Assembly (NCBI GenBank): GCA_936432065.2
Contig: OW386285.2
Location: 366,669,249 to 366,733,248 of the forward strand
Length of the DNA: 64,000 nucleotides
Reading direction: 5' to 3'
Source of the DNA: Rutpela maculata
Taxonomy: Eukaryota > Arthropoda > Insecta > Coleoptera > Cerambycidae
Position 1 is the stretch's first letter. The number at the start of each line of letters is the position of its first letter. The notes beneath the pieces were generated by a model. The model was not told the origin of the DNA and made no database searches. It worked only from the letters and a program-made list of their open reading frames with translations. Position numbers and translations under genes: made by a program. Positions 34,016-46,299 of the stretch are shown here, one piece after another.

Positions 34016-35225
34016 CCATTTCCGACGCGAAATATTAATTTTATAATTTTTTTTATGACAGCTACTTTTTGGGGCACTTCAAACCCCCCCAACTTTCTTA
34101 TTTTCGGAGGTAATGCAAGGGTCAAGGCTGATGAATGTTCCTGGTGATCTAGGGAACACGTGAAAAAATAAATTTTTCAAATTGGTGCTGTTCCACCACT
34201 TTTCCACATTTTCCGGCTTATATATTGAACTAATCTACGTAAAGTTCTTTCGAACCTTAAACATACCTACTGTATATTTTACCGTTTTCATATCTTGTAC
34301 ATATTCGCATTTTCGTGTGCTTAACCAAAAGCTTTAGTAACATTTTGCTCCAAATTTATAATATAACAATCTACATAAATCATGATAGTTTATACGTCTC
34401 TGACAATCGCCTTGTATAACGGATATGGCCCAATTTCAGTAGAGAGTATTCTATCATGCTATTTTGGATACGTGCCAAAGAAATAAAAATTTTAGGTGTA
34501 AAAGATTTTATCGCGTTTACAAGAAACGGTCTACACACATACATACAGACACACAGACATTTTTAATTCTGTATTTGAATTCAGCCTGTTGTGAAACGGA
34601 TTTCTGTATAATTTTTTTTCTACGATGATTATTAAAAATGTTTGTCTGGTTTTAATATACCTATTTGATTAAATCTGATAGGTATAATAAGAAAGCTACG
34701 AAACTCTTCTTTGTCATCGATTTTCACGATTTTCTTCAGTCGAGTCTCAGTAGTCCTTGGCCTTTATTTTTGTTCTTCTATATAACATTTTTATTTACAT
34801 TTGAATATTTATTTAATACTTTGTCTTGTTCGTCCTTGATATTTGAAAATTATTTTATAGAGTAGCTTTCCTCATCGTGATTGTGAACGAAGAATATTTG
34901 ACATTCTTTTTCATAATGTTAGTTACCTATAATCGTTTATTTATAGGAATTACGATACTGTGATGTCAGTAAGCAGAATCGTGTTGTATTGCAGACAGTT
35001 TCTCGAGTTAAATATTACATTTCAAGGGATAGTACAGATTATACTGTTTGAGCCGTGGAGAGAAAATGCGCGCCATGGAGGAAAACATTTTTTGAAAATT
35101 GATGATGATTTTTTTTTAATTATAATACAAAATCGCCCCCCCCCCCTAAACAAGCCCGGGCCCGGGGGAAATCACCCCCGCACTCCCTACCCTCTCGATA
35201 GGACTGTATACGAATAGTGCACACA
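34016..35225. other. Repeat-derived intergenic DNA
   Basis: Part at about 34620-34676 repeats 683-740. A CAAGAAACGGTCTACACACA...CAGACACACAGACA tail at about 34520-34560 resembles the diverged repeat at 61.6 kb. Around 35136-35175 is a C-run followed by the palindromic CCCGGGCCCGGG. No gene is supported. Confidence 0.4.
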
Positions 35226-35229
35226 AGTG

Positions 35230-36560
35230 GCGGTTTTTTCATCCACATCGCTCAAATTCAAATAATGTAAATTGCATTTGTGAGTGGACACGCGTAAAAG
35301 GGACCTGAAGGGAAACTGTTAGATATAAAAATATTGTGTTTGGATTGTCATTATTATGTATGTGTGCACATATCCTTACATACGTGTAACTAGAAGTCCT
35401 TGCTATCCAAATAAAAAATATTTGTTTCATTGCGTGATTTAGACTGGCTGTATATCTTTGATCGACTGCTACGACTGTCTGCAAAAATTGGTTATCGGAG
35501 TTCTAAAAACATTTCCTCACATTGGATTCTTGTTCCTTGCACAGGTTGTGAATATCAATTAATCCCCGTCCTCCTTCTTTTCTCTTCAGGTAGACTCTTT
35601 CGATCGTTAACATTCTACGAGTGAGTCTGTCCAGGTCGTGCAAATCTGTGTCAGAGTTGGAACCGCCCAAGTGTTAATGGCAGTAAGTAGATTCTTGGCT
35701 TTTTCAGATCTGTGTAGTTGACAAGATGTTTCGGGCTATACCGAGGTATTTATAAGTTTCATTCGGATCCAAATCTTCAATCTCTTCAATTGATTCCTAC
35801 CTGTTTTGATGTTTATGGTGGTGCATTTATCAAGGCCAAATGACATTTGAATTTCATCACTTAATGTTTTTATGAACTTAATCAAGGACTCGAGGTGGCT
35901 TTCATTCTCAGAGTACAGTTTAATATCATCCCTGAAAAGCAGATGACTGATCCTGTTATTTTCCCTTGGGTTGAGACGGTCTCCATAAAGGGTTGCTTTA
36001 AGTGTTGACAAAGGGTTAAGAGCCATGATAAACCAAAAATGTATCGCCTTGAAATATACCTTTAGCTATATCTATTCGACCTAGTTTCTTTTCTTCGACA
36101 TGCAGGCAAGTATTGTTCCATAATCGTATTCAGCAGCTTTCTGATTGACGGATGTACTTTGTAAATTCCCAGAATTTTCCTTAGCCAGTCATTATTATTA
36201 TTACTTATTTTCTTTTTGTTTTTTGCTCAGAATCCAGATTCCAATAAATGATCACAGACTCCTAGTCCAGGACTTTCCTATGCGCTGTTCTCAGTAGGGC
36301 GATCTTCTGCACTTCTTGTGCGCCCGGTTGACCAGACAGTTGTTGTAGACTCGGGTCATGGCCCTTCTTGACAGTTCCAAGGGTTCCTACAATTACTGGC
36401 ACGACTGTGGTCTTTGCATTCCACATTCTGCTAACTTCTATTTGGAGGTCTTTGTACCTGCTCAACTTATCTGTTTCCTTGAGCATTATTATATTGGTGT
36501 CATTCGGGATGGATACATCGATCAGCAAACAGAACTTCTCCTTTTTATTGTGTCAGACGA
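35230..36560 (-). mobile_element. Rearranged LINE with reverse transcriptase and a separate C-terminal piece
   Basis: Minus strand: an open segment 36528-36262 reads LIDVSIPNDTNIIMLKETDK, then KYKDLQIEVSRMW and VVPVIVGTLGTVKKG, wording I know from the C-terminal end of one arthropod LINE family. It is followed by LGIYKVHPSIRKLL (about 36160) and ALNPLSTL, with ISHLLFRDDIKLY (the usual catalytic xMDD block changed to FRDD), then FGLDKCTTINIK (36026-35736). After that come NTWAVPTLTQICTTWTD and RREGGRGLIDIHNLCKEQES (about 35640-35540). The RT order is normal, but the LIDVSIP piece lies before the RT instead of after it. This suggests two overlapping copies or a rearrangement. Confidence 0.75.
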
Positions 36561-36732
36561 TGTGTTGAGTCGTTTATCGTGCTTGAAAGCTCGCTCAGTA
36601 TTTTTCACATTACTTGAGCAATTTTGAGTTAATAAATGCCACAAACCTAGAAGTATTAAAAAAAAAATTTGGGATAAATGTTGCACCTAACGCCACCATA
36701 ATTTTTTTTCTTAATATCTACACCGAAAAGTA

Positions 36733-38586
36733 TACAGGGTGATTCTTTTAAGGCGGCCATTAGAATAATTCCCACTTGCAGATGAGATAGCCATTTGAAA
36801 TTTGGTACCCTACCATAGTCGACCATTGCGAGTCCGAAAATAATAATTTCAAAATGGCGGCACTTCCGGAAATACCGGAATACTTGCTTATTTTTAACGG
36901 AAAACCCTATATATTTTCGATTTTTCGAAATGATCATAAAATTCTGAGTCAAAACATGTAGCACAACCTATATCTAAACCGAGCAGTTTCGGAGATATTT
37001 GACATTTTATAAGAAATTTGACAGGTGCAATGGTTTGCAAGAACCGTTTTAACTTTCTTCTTGTAGGAGATCCTTATTTGCTCTTTGGTACGTACGAAGA
37101 AGCAAGATGAGCTACCCTCTACAAAAAAAAAAAAAAAAAAAATAGATTCCAAAATAGTATACCAAGTGTTTTATTTTTCACGTTACATTCTGTCAAATTC
37201 AAACCTCAAAAACTTTTTTATTTCAAATGGAACACCCTGTATTTTTTACATCAAATTATGTTAAATTAAATTCCCTTTTTTCTAGTATAAGCATTGTAGG
37301 GGTTAAAGTTACAACTTTTCGAAATATTCGCGATTTTCTTAAATGTCCAAGAATTTGTAGTAAAAATTGCCATCAACTTACCCATGATTAGAAACAATCA
37401 TTAATGTCAGTCATTCTCTTTTGTTAAAAAATGCCAGCACGTTTAAATTACACCCACGAAGACTTTTAGATTTGTTTATTATTTATGGAGAATGTGATAA
37501 AGTAATAGTACCAAGAACATGTAACACATTTGCTACTCGATACCCACTTTATTGTTTCAGTTGTTTCATAGGTTTCTACGTTTTTTTGGATAAATTATAA
37601 TTTTCAACAAAAACTTCGCGAATAATTCAAAAAGTACATGTGTTAGATATAGGACATGCTGATATAAGTCCACCTCAAATTTAATTCTACATCGATTGCC
37701 ATAATAAAATTTGGCACGTGCCATTTGACAGAGCCAAATATTCTGAAATTATCCAATATGCGTTTTACAGTGTATGGTAGATGGTTTCTGTTCTTGTGGG
37801 TATCGAGTAGCAAATGTGTTGCACGTTCTTGGTATTACTTTATCACATTCTCTATAAATAATAAACAAACCTAAAAGTCTTCGTGGGGGTAATTTAAACG
37901 TGCTGGCGTTTTTTAACAAAAGAGAATAACTGACATTAATGATTGTTTCTAATCATGGGTAAGTTGATGGCAATTTTTACTAAAAATTCTTGGACATTTA
38001 AGAAAATCGCCAATATTTCGAAAAGTTACTTATACTAGAAAAAAGGGAATTTAATTTAACATAAATTGATGTAAAAAAATACAGGGTGTTCCATTTGAAA
38101 TAAAAAAGTTTTTGAGGTTTGAATTTGACAAAATGTAACGTGAAAAATAAAACACTTGGTATACTATTTTGGAATCTATTTGTTTTGTAGAGAGTAGCTC
38201 ATCTTGTATTCTTTCCACGTACCAAAGAGCAAATAGGGATCTCCTACATGAAGAAAGTTATAACGGTTCTTGCAAACCATTGCACCTGTCAAATTTCTTA
38301 TAAAATGTCAAATATCTCCGAAACTGCTCGGTTTAGATATAGGTTGTGCTACATGTTTTGACTCAGAATTTTATGATCATTTCGAAAAGTCGAAAATATA
38401 TAGGGTGTTCCATTTAAAATAAGCAAGTTGGTATCGACTTCCGGTATTTCCGGAAGTACCGCCATTTTGAAATTATAATTTTCGCAGTCACAATGGTCGG
38501 CTATGCTAGGGTACCAAATCTCAAATGTCTATCTCATCTGTAAGTGGGAAATATTCTAATGGCCGTCTTAAAAGAATCACCCTGTA
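36733..38586. mobile_element. Large foldback element, about 1.85 kb, arms about 800 bases, TA flanks
   Basis: Left end TACAGGGTGATTCTTTTAAG, right end its inverse CTTAAAAGAATCACCCTGTA, both flanked by TA. The arms match throughout, for example GATACCCAC (about 37540-37548) against GTGGGTATC (about 37797-37805). The loop is about 250 bases. Blocks such as CATTTGAAATAAAAAAGTTT recur inside the arms. The left arm contains an 18-A run near 37123-37141 that the right arm lacks. No coding capacity recognised. Confidence 0.9.
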
Positions 38587-38599
38587 TATATTAATGGTT

Positions 38600-39285
38600 A
38601 AAAATGTCCTAGTTTTATGAGAAAAGACGCTGCTTTTTGTCCAAATTTAAATTTTCTCTAAAATTAATCGATACGTACCAAGAAGCAATGTGAGATAGAT
38701 TAAGAAGATAATTTTATTAGCTTCAATTGAGGTTAAATAATCTATATTCCTAAATGTATTTTTTCAAGATATTTGCGAAAATTTTTTTTTGACAATAACT
38801 AGAAAATTTTGTTTTTTTTCCATAATTTTTACTAGATTCAAATAGCTATTAGAAGACGCTGTAACTAGGGTAAACGAACGCATTTGATCCCTTTTCAAGG
38901 ATAGTTGAATAAGCTTTACTTTGAAACGGAGATTTGTAATGTTTTGTTTTTTTTTGCAAAAACTTTGGATTTTGTAGATTATAGATTATTTTTAAGAAAA
39001 ATAATGTCATTTGAATAATTGTTTAAAGAGCTACAAAGTTATAAGGCAATAGGAATTACTTCGCAATTTCGATTTTCGTAAAAACGCACCTTTTTAACAA
39101 TAACTTGGAAATACCCATTCTTATCACAAAGCGTTATATTAAAAACCAAAGTGTGAGGAATTTGAAATTATCTATCAATAGTGTCATTCATTTTTTTTTG
39201 TAAAGCCCTAGTTTTTGAGTTAATCAACAAAAACGCGCGTTGAAAGGAGGATGTTAAAAAATGGCTAATTTTGGCCTAAGCTGGA
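38600..39285. other. AT-rich stretch, nothing recognised
   Basis: No gene or clear repeat by eye. Confidence 0.4.
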
Positions 39286-39289
39286 CAAC

Positions 39290-39970
39290 GGAAAATGAAC
39301 ACGGTTTTTGATAGCATTTTCCCTGTAGAATGCGATGATGTATTCGGTTTTACGGACAAATGTGGGGAAAATGCTTAAAAATTCACAAATTCGGGCCTGT
39401 AATATTCAAAATTTAAACTTTTTAAGATTCGGAGCTTATTACGCGAAATTCTTGTAGTATTTTTCCCGTGGGATACGAAGGTCTACTCTCTTTTGCAGGA
39501 AAATGTTAGGAAAATGCGAAAAAATGTTTGAAAACTCACAAAATCTAGTCTGCGTCATTCCCAAGTGAAACTTATTAAGAACTAACATTATTAACTTGAG
39601 ATCATCTCGTAGTAATTATTCTGTAAAATGAAGAGATTCACTCAGCTTTACTGAAAAATCCCTAAAAAATCAGGTTAAATCAATAAAATTAATAAAAACT
39701 CACAATATCTAGCTTGTAATATACATAAATGAAACCTATTAAGATTTAAAGTATTAAACTCGAGTTCAAGATGGTTTCTTGTAGTATTTTTCCTGTGATG
39801 GTGTATTTTGTTTGCCGAAAAATGTGAAAAAATCAAGAAAATGTCTAATAATTTAGAATTTTCTTTTACGCAATATTTACAAGTAAAATGTATTAAGATC
39901 AAGCGTATTTGACTTGAAATCACGGTGTTTTCTCATAGTACTTTTTACAAAAAACTGTATACTCTATGTA
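39290..39970. repeat. Degenerate tandem array, about 145-170 bp unit
   Basis: A core like TTGTAGTATTTTTCCCGTG recurs at about 39316 (GATAGCATTTTCCCTG), 39460, 39609, 39779 and 39934. It is followed each time by an AAAATG...AAAAACTCACAAxATCTAG block and a GAAACxTATTAAG block. Spacing varies from 144 to 170. Divergence is high, so the array is old. It is noncoding. Confidence 0.7.
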
Positions 39971-40339
39971 TGACCAAAATCAAATCCAATGTTGTTTTAG
40001 AGAAAATGCAAAAAAATTGTAAACCATAAAGCATAACACTTATATTAAGTGTATATGTTACCTATTACTAACTCAGATTAGAAGAATTTTTAGTAACTAA
40101 CTTTTCAAATGCTTCATGGTCAAAACCAAAATCGCTTATAAGTTTTTTAATCTTGACTATCGATGTTTTTTTAGATATCTCCTTTCAAATATTTCTTTCC
40201 TTTTTTTTTTTTTCAGAGCAGCCTTTCTACAAAGATTTCTTTAGTACTATTTCTTTCAACAGTTATTTTTTCAGAGCTATTCCTTTAAATTTTTTTCGGA
40301 TCGATTCCTCAAATAGTTCTTTTTCTGAAGTCGGTCGGC

Positions 40340-40530
40340 ATGTCAATACTCATTGCTGGAAAACCATATGCCAACATTTTCTGCTTGCCCATTTTCCAGA
40401 TTTTTGGCAAAAAATTAGATTTTTGGCCAAAAATTAGACTTTTGGTCAAAAACGGGCTAAAACTGGTGCTTTTCAAAATGTTGGCACCTTCTTAAACTTG
40501 CAGTTTCGGTACCAAAGAATACTTGAACAC
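40340..40530. repeat. Decayed second copy of the 13.9-14.4 kb MITE
   Basis: GGTGCTTTTCAAAATGTTGG, CACCTTCTTAAACTTG and GGTACCAAAGAATA correspond to the right half of the earlier element (about 14231-14295). The repeated TTTTTGGC/ATTAGA block at its centre corresponds to the earlier loop. The left arm is shortened. Confidence 0.7.
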
Positions 40531-40694
40531 ATTAACACATAATTTCAACACTCTCAATATAGGACTACATGTTTATTACCCTCACACTATGTCTGTCTAA
40601 CACAAACTAAAGGCAAATGCTCTTTTTAGCAATAATGAATAACTGCTCTTATCAGTCTCTGCAGGTTTCAACGGAATTGTAAACTTACTTGCAT

Positions 40695-40928
40695 TACCTA
40701 AGGTACTTGAAGTAGGGATCAAGTACTTTAAATACTTGAAGTAAATTGTAACGTACTTTAAGTACTGTAATTTCGTTTAACAAGTACTAAGTATTAAGTA
40801 CTATTCTAAAATATCTGCAAGTATCAAGTACCAAGTACTCATTTCTTCGGGTATTTGAAGTAAAATACTTCAAGTAATAAAAGTACTTGAAGTACAATTT
40901 ATACTACTTTTACTTGAAGTAGTGCCCA
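40695..40928. repeat. AAGTACTT-rich low-complexity repeat
   Basis: More than ten occurrences of AAGTACTT-type words and their near-palindromic variants (ACTTGAAGTA, CAAGTACTAAGTA) lie in about 230 bases. The words alternate in orientation. It is noncoding and lies about 570 bases upstream of the large CAP-Gly exon. Confidence 0.8.
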
Positions 40929-41499
40929 GCTCTGCAGATGACTAACCTAAAATTTTATTTATATTTTGATGAAATATTTGTTTAGATTTTACAGCAGAAA
41001 ACCACTGTTTTCGTCTTTCAATATTAAGTGGTACTGTCAAAAATAATATCGAGGGAGCATTTTCACTAGTATTATTACACGAAGGTCAAAACAAACTTTT
41101 TTAGGCATTTTGATAATCCATTACAATTCATAATAATTAAAAAGTGCTGTCAATACATAGAGGTTATGTTTTATATTTTTCACGGCTATCTTATGCAACA
41201 ATGTAACTGATTTTTTATTGGATTTCAGGGCGTTGACGTCACAACGCGCTAATTTATGGTTGTTTAAAATGAACTCAATATTTTTCAAACTCTAAGTTTT
41301 TTTTTTGTCACTATTAGTAAAATTAAAAAGATAATAAATTTGCCATGAATCATTTTTTTACGTCAATTAAGTACTTCAGCAATAATTTTTTTTCTGAGAA
41401 AACTCTATTCTTCAAAAATCACAATAAACTTATCACATGTATTCAATTAATTCATGGTATAACACTTTCAAGAAATCTTATTTTTTCTTTCTGTTTCAG
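40929..41499. other. Intron 5' of the CAP-Gly exon
   Basis: AT-rich; it ends with the polypyrimidine tract TTTTTTCTTTCTGTTTCAG (about 41481-41499), a strong AG acceptor. Nothing else supported. Confidence 0.6.
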
Positions 41500-44342
41500 A
41501 AGGGTCCATGCCGGATTCCAACATTCGGTTCCAGGATACCCCAAATTCAGTCGAAACCTCAAATTCCCGAAATTACTAATAAACAAATCGGCAAGAAAGT
41601 GCGTGTCGGTGAAAAAGAAGGAGTACTCAGATTTGTCGGTAGTGTCCATTTCTCTAAGGAAGTGTGGTGCGGCATCGAACTATTCAGTAAAGACGGTAAA
41701 AACGATGGTCTCGTCAAAGGCGTCCGATACTTCGTATGTCGGAATCATCATGGGCTGATGGTGCCACTATCCAAAGTATCACTAGCAGAAGGAAGTTGTG
41801 AATCGTTGAATGACGATGTGTCAGGGCCGTACTCTATGCTATTTATTGAACCGAAACGCACCGATAACATAAACAAAAATAAAGCAGAATGTGTGTCCGC
41901 TCGTAGTAAAGATGCACCTGCTTTAGACGAGATTGTTTGCCTTAATTCTCAAGAAGAAAACAGTGATCCTATTAGTAATAAACATTCGAATGAAAATCAA
42001 AAATATTGTGAGAATAGGAATCGTACATTTGAAATTTTAAATTCGTCAAATTCTTCTGGCGACCTAAATCAAATTTGTATAAAATCACCAGAAAATGAAA
42101 CCTATCACAGGAATCGTCGAGATACATATAATTTTAATTTCGCAAAGAATTTAAACGAGACAATAAATAATTGTACTTTTGAAAAAGGGGCCAAGCCTGA
42201 ATTCATTGAGAAACTAGTAAATGAAGAGAATGCGGGGGAACGAAAAAATTATGAAGGAAAAACTATATCTGAGACGTTTAACGCCGCCGTTAGTAAATGT
42301 AATTTTGATCTAGAAAAACATAAAAAGCGAACAAATAAAATATTTGAAGTTTTGTCTGACGAAACAACTGCAACGAAAATACAAGCAGATAAAACTTTAT
42401 TGCCAAACACGGTAAACAAACCATTTGAGACTGACACCGCATTCATAACAGAAAATATTTTGCCGATCAATAAATCATGCGAAAACCTTCTAAATGATTC
42501 TAGTGTGGAAGTCAAAAGACGACGTACCTCTAACCCAAAAAATCAAAAAATTGATGCTTTAATACTAAAAAGCCTACCTGATACAATTGACAAACCTTCT
42601 TCGCTGCCGCAACTGCGAGGCTCCCTGAATTTGAATAGTCCCTCTTTAACATCTTTGGCATTGAACAAATTTAGTCAATCAACTCCTGCTTCTCGAGGAG
42701 AATTCACCGAAGCCTTAATGAAATGGAGAGTAAGCGAAATTGGTAGCAGTGGCTGTGATAACAGCAAAAGAGATTCTTTGGAATTTGAGGAATCCCTTGG
42801 TATTTTAACTCCAGATCAAATGACCGATGGCATGATCTTTGAAAATATGCAGACGAGATCGCCAAGTTTGGAATACGAGAGTAATATAAGTGAATTTGGC
42901 TGTAAGATTCAAGATAGCGGCAGAAAATCTGAATTGCCTAGTCCTCGAGATGTCAGTTTAGGAATTTTGGATGAAAAAATTATTAATATTGCTATGAATA
43001 GTAACAAGGAGTTTACACTTGGAATTAAAGACAATGAAACTTCTGTTTTGCGAAGTCCTAATTTAAACAATTTCACCACCGACTGTAGCCTAGGAATAAT
43101 AGACGAACAAATGATATCTAACTTAGCTTTAAAAATCAACAACAAAGAGCTTACTCTTGATGTACCGGGAATTAGAGACATCAAGAATTCCGATTTACAA
43201 AGCCCCAATTTGAATAGCATCACCGACTATAGCTTAGGAATAATAGATGAACAAATGATATCCAACTTAACTTTGAAAACTGATACTACGATGAACATGG
43301 AACTGCCATTAGATTCTATAGGCAAATCGAAAGATTTTACTTTGACGCGGCTGGAGCAGACGCCATCACCGGAGGAATTACCTTTAGATCCCACACCAGT
43401 AATAATTGAATCTGATCCCAAGACGGAACCGTCAAAATCAAAGACGACAAGTAGTTTCATTACAAGTATAACTAGTATTACGAGTTTAGACACAGGGTAT
43501 CAAGGAGATGGAGAAATGTCAAGGCCTGCTAGTAGAGGTGCAGATAATTCACCATTAACCAGAAGGCCTTTACCCAGACCACAACCACGACGACCAGATC
43601 CGATGACTGATTCTGATTTTTATACTGAAAGTGACGCGGATAATCACGAAGACAATCAATTACGCGGAGATAGGAGAGCGCAGGTAATAGACGGAACACT
43701 GTATGGTGTGGATCCCCAGGCTGCCGCCGATATTTACGTGAACAATCGAGAAAACATGGATTCTAGTGGCATTTTTACCGATTTAGAAAATAACACTCGC
43801 AACGATGAAGATACACCAAATGAAGTGCCAGATGCGTCCCCTTCTGATACTTCTTCCAAGACTATATCGGAAAATAGTCAAAATAACTTGCAAGAAGTTT
43901 TGGACAAAAGTAGCAAAAACGAGAAGAAAGATATCGAGAAGACTCCCCAGAAAGATAACCCTAAAAAGCGGAACGCTCCTAGTCCTGGAATTTCGAGTCC
44001 CTCAAGTATGTCTTCACCAAGACATGGTCCTAAAGATGAAAATTCTGCAAAGAAGTACAAAATGCCAAAAAGGGATGTGGCATCAAAAGTGAAAGCTATG
44101 TTAGAACCTAACCAGATACAACAAAATGAAAAGAAAATCTTAAAAAAGCCGGTCGGTCGCTGGGATGCGGTGCTAAATAAAATGTCTAAAAATGAACAGA
44201 ATAAAACTAATCTAAAGGAAGTTAAATCCAAAGTGTTCAATAACGCAAATATTATAAACGTGATAAGTGGCCAAAGACAAAATGATAATAGGAGCACGAG
44301 TACAAGGACTCTTGGGAATCAGAAAAACACCAATAATAAAAC
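41500..44342 (+). CDS. CAP-Gly microtubule-binding protein, large internal exon
   Basis: The exon starts after the acceptor CTGTTTCAG (41491-41499) and ends at the donor GTAAGT (44343-44348), in frame, about 947 codons. A CAP-Gly domain occupies about residues 31-96 of the exon; its hallmark GKNDGLVKGVRYFVC (41695-41739) is close to the family consensus. CAP-Gly domains bind the EEY/F tails of tubulin and end-binding proteins, so a cytoplasmic microtubule role is likely. The rest is polar and disordered: repeated SLGIIDEQMISNL units around residues 485-590, then TDSDFYTESDAD (about residues 702-713) and a basic, Ser/Pro-rich tail. CLIP-type coiled coils are not seen, so I cannot name the orthologue. 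The ORF is open further upstream to an ATG at 41437, but the acceptor makes that part intronic. The first exon was not found; it may be upstream of the window. Confidence 0.92.
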
Positions 44343-44879
44343 GTAAGTAAACAGAATGCATAATTGCATCCGTTAGTATGGAAAAAAAGTTTTTAAAATA
44401 AAAGAAATTAGGTCAATGAAAATTTGGGGGTTTGTAGATTTTACCGTTAACATGAGTCGCTAACTCCAAATGGTACAGAAGGGCGTTTTCTAGGGGTGTA
44501 AAAGGGTGAAAAATGCGTTTGTAACAAAAAAATTTTTCAACTTTTGTTTTGCTGTTAGCTGAGTCAAATACCTTCAATTTGATTTTTGACTGACCTCTGT
44601 ACGATGAAAACTGATCGGCATACAGAAAATTGAAGGTGGGGTATTTTTACATCCCCGTCACGGCCGACTCGCGTTACTAGAGTCGGCCGTGTCCCCGTTT
44701 TAAAAACTACGTTATTTTCTAGCGAGTTGAGAGTGCGATGAGTATGTACGCGTATTCCTGCGTGATTGCTTGTGTGCGCGCGTGTCTGTGTGTATATGTT
44801 TTATAGAATATTAATAATGTATGATATATTAAAAAAACAGGACATGGAGTTCATAAAATATTTATCCTGCAAATAAAAA

Positions 44880-45435
44880 GCTGCAAAAGCTGCTCATAAA
44901 AATATCAAAGTCGGATGACATGCTGACAGAGCCGTACTTCAAATTTTCACGTATTAGAATGAATAAAACGAGAAACAAAATAATGCTAGAGTTTTAAAAA
45001 TAATGTTTTCAGTAAATAGAATGGTAAAAATCTTACTCTGTTTTGCTTGTGTCAAGAAACGATTATCTTATGCATTGGTGGACGCATTATCAGTCCTTCG
45101 CGATATTGACAGATAAATTCAAAGTACGGCCCTGTTTGTCTCTTACTCTAGGTTTAACGCCGATAATAAACCCCGCGCCGCTTTAGTCAGGGGTGAGTTA
45201 GAAAACCTTTATTAAAAGGGGTGTGTTTCCGTTATTTCTTATTTTAATCATGCTAGAACGTACTTTAAATAAGAGTAATTATGTTTTATCTATCAAGTAA
45301 TACATTATATTTATTATTTAATATAGTGTAGACAAATAAAGCATGCCCGGTCTCCCCTTATATTAGCTCCATCGACAGCCTTAAGTTTTTTTATGTGCAG
45401 TATAAAAATGGAATGGACTATACTTGTATGTATGA
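44880..45435 (-). pseudogene. SGCDTTSA-family fragment (copy C)
   Basis: The stretch matches 20960-21480 over its whole length (AAAAATATCAAAGTCGG start; CCCGGTCTCCCCTTATA near the end). On the minus strand it shows GAGFIIGVKPRVRDKQG-like text, aligned with the FIVGVNTKVTDKQ part of copy A. Several stops are present and neither the SGCDTTSA core nor the C-terminus remains. It is inside the CAP-Gly gene intron, on the opposite strand. Confidence 0.65.
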
Positions 45436-46299
45436 AATGTTATCATAATTGTTTTTAAAATGTTTGGATTTACTGTAGTTAAAAAATATAAATAATTGTG
45501 CTGGTAACGGTTAACGGGTATAAACCAAAAGGTGTTAGGAAAAGATTTTTTTAAATGGTCGACGTTTCGTCAAAATTTATTGACATCCTGAGAACTCTAC
45601 AATTGAACATATTGATGCAGTTATTTATAGGACAATATCATATTGTTATTAAAAAACGTTGTGATTGTTTATCACTAAATAAAATATATAACAATTAATT
45701 GAACAAACCAAATAAACAAAAGTTTATTATTTTTACTATTAATTCTTATTTTATACTAAAAATGTTACTTATAACAAGGGAAGATACTAAATTAAAAAAG
45801 TAATGTTGGAAAGTAAAAATGAAGTAAATTTTCGTGTAAAATTATTAAATTTGAAAACTTTAATTATCTAATGAAATTAAACTAATGAAAAATTCATTAA
45901 CTTACATTTAGGTGAGTTTTCCTTTGTTACATTAAATATTAAAAACAAAACAGAACACATTGATATTAATCAATACACAAACTCCTCAACGTAAGTAGAA
46001 TTATCTGAAACATATTTAGGTAAAAAAAATCTTCTCCCACCTACATTTAATCCTTTACAAAAAGAAACCAATAACAAAGAGAAGAACTGTTTAGCTATTT
46101 CAACTTACCAACAATTAAATAATAATTAAATAATAAAGATTGTGAATAGAATGACCTGTGTCTTTAACTTAACAGGTCGTTTTATCGTTGTAGACTGTGC
46201 AAGACGTACATCCTTATATCCATTCTAGGAAGTTCGATTGTAAGAAGTCAGACGCCAATATACAAACGATAGTCTTTGATTGCTACCTACAATAGTGAC

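Noticed and set aside
36949..37152. Minus-strand ORF beginning with a run of phenylalanines
   Set aside because: The run comes from an 18-A homopolymer in a foldback arm; the other arm lacks the ORF.
41437..41499. ATG at 41437 as the start of the CAP-Gly protein
   Set aside because: The stretch includes a polypyrimidine tract and AG acceptor and its translation (FFFLFQ) looks like an intron read through; the frame merely happens to be open.
43878..44297. Minus-strand ORF of 139 codons opposite the CAP-Gly exon
   Set aside because: It is a shadow of the real coding frame on the opposite strand; its leucine/phenylalanine-rich translation reflects reversed Lys/Glu/Asn codons.
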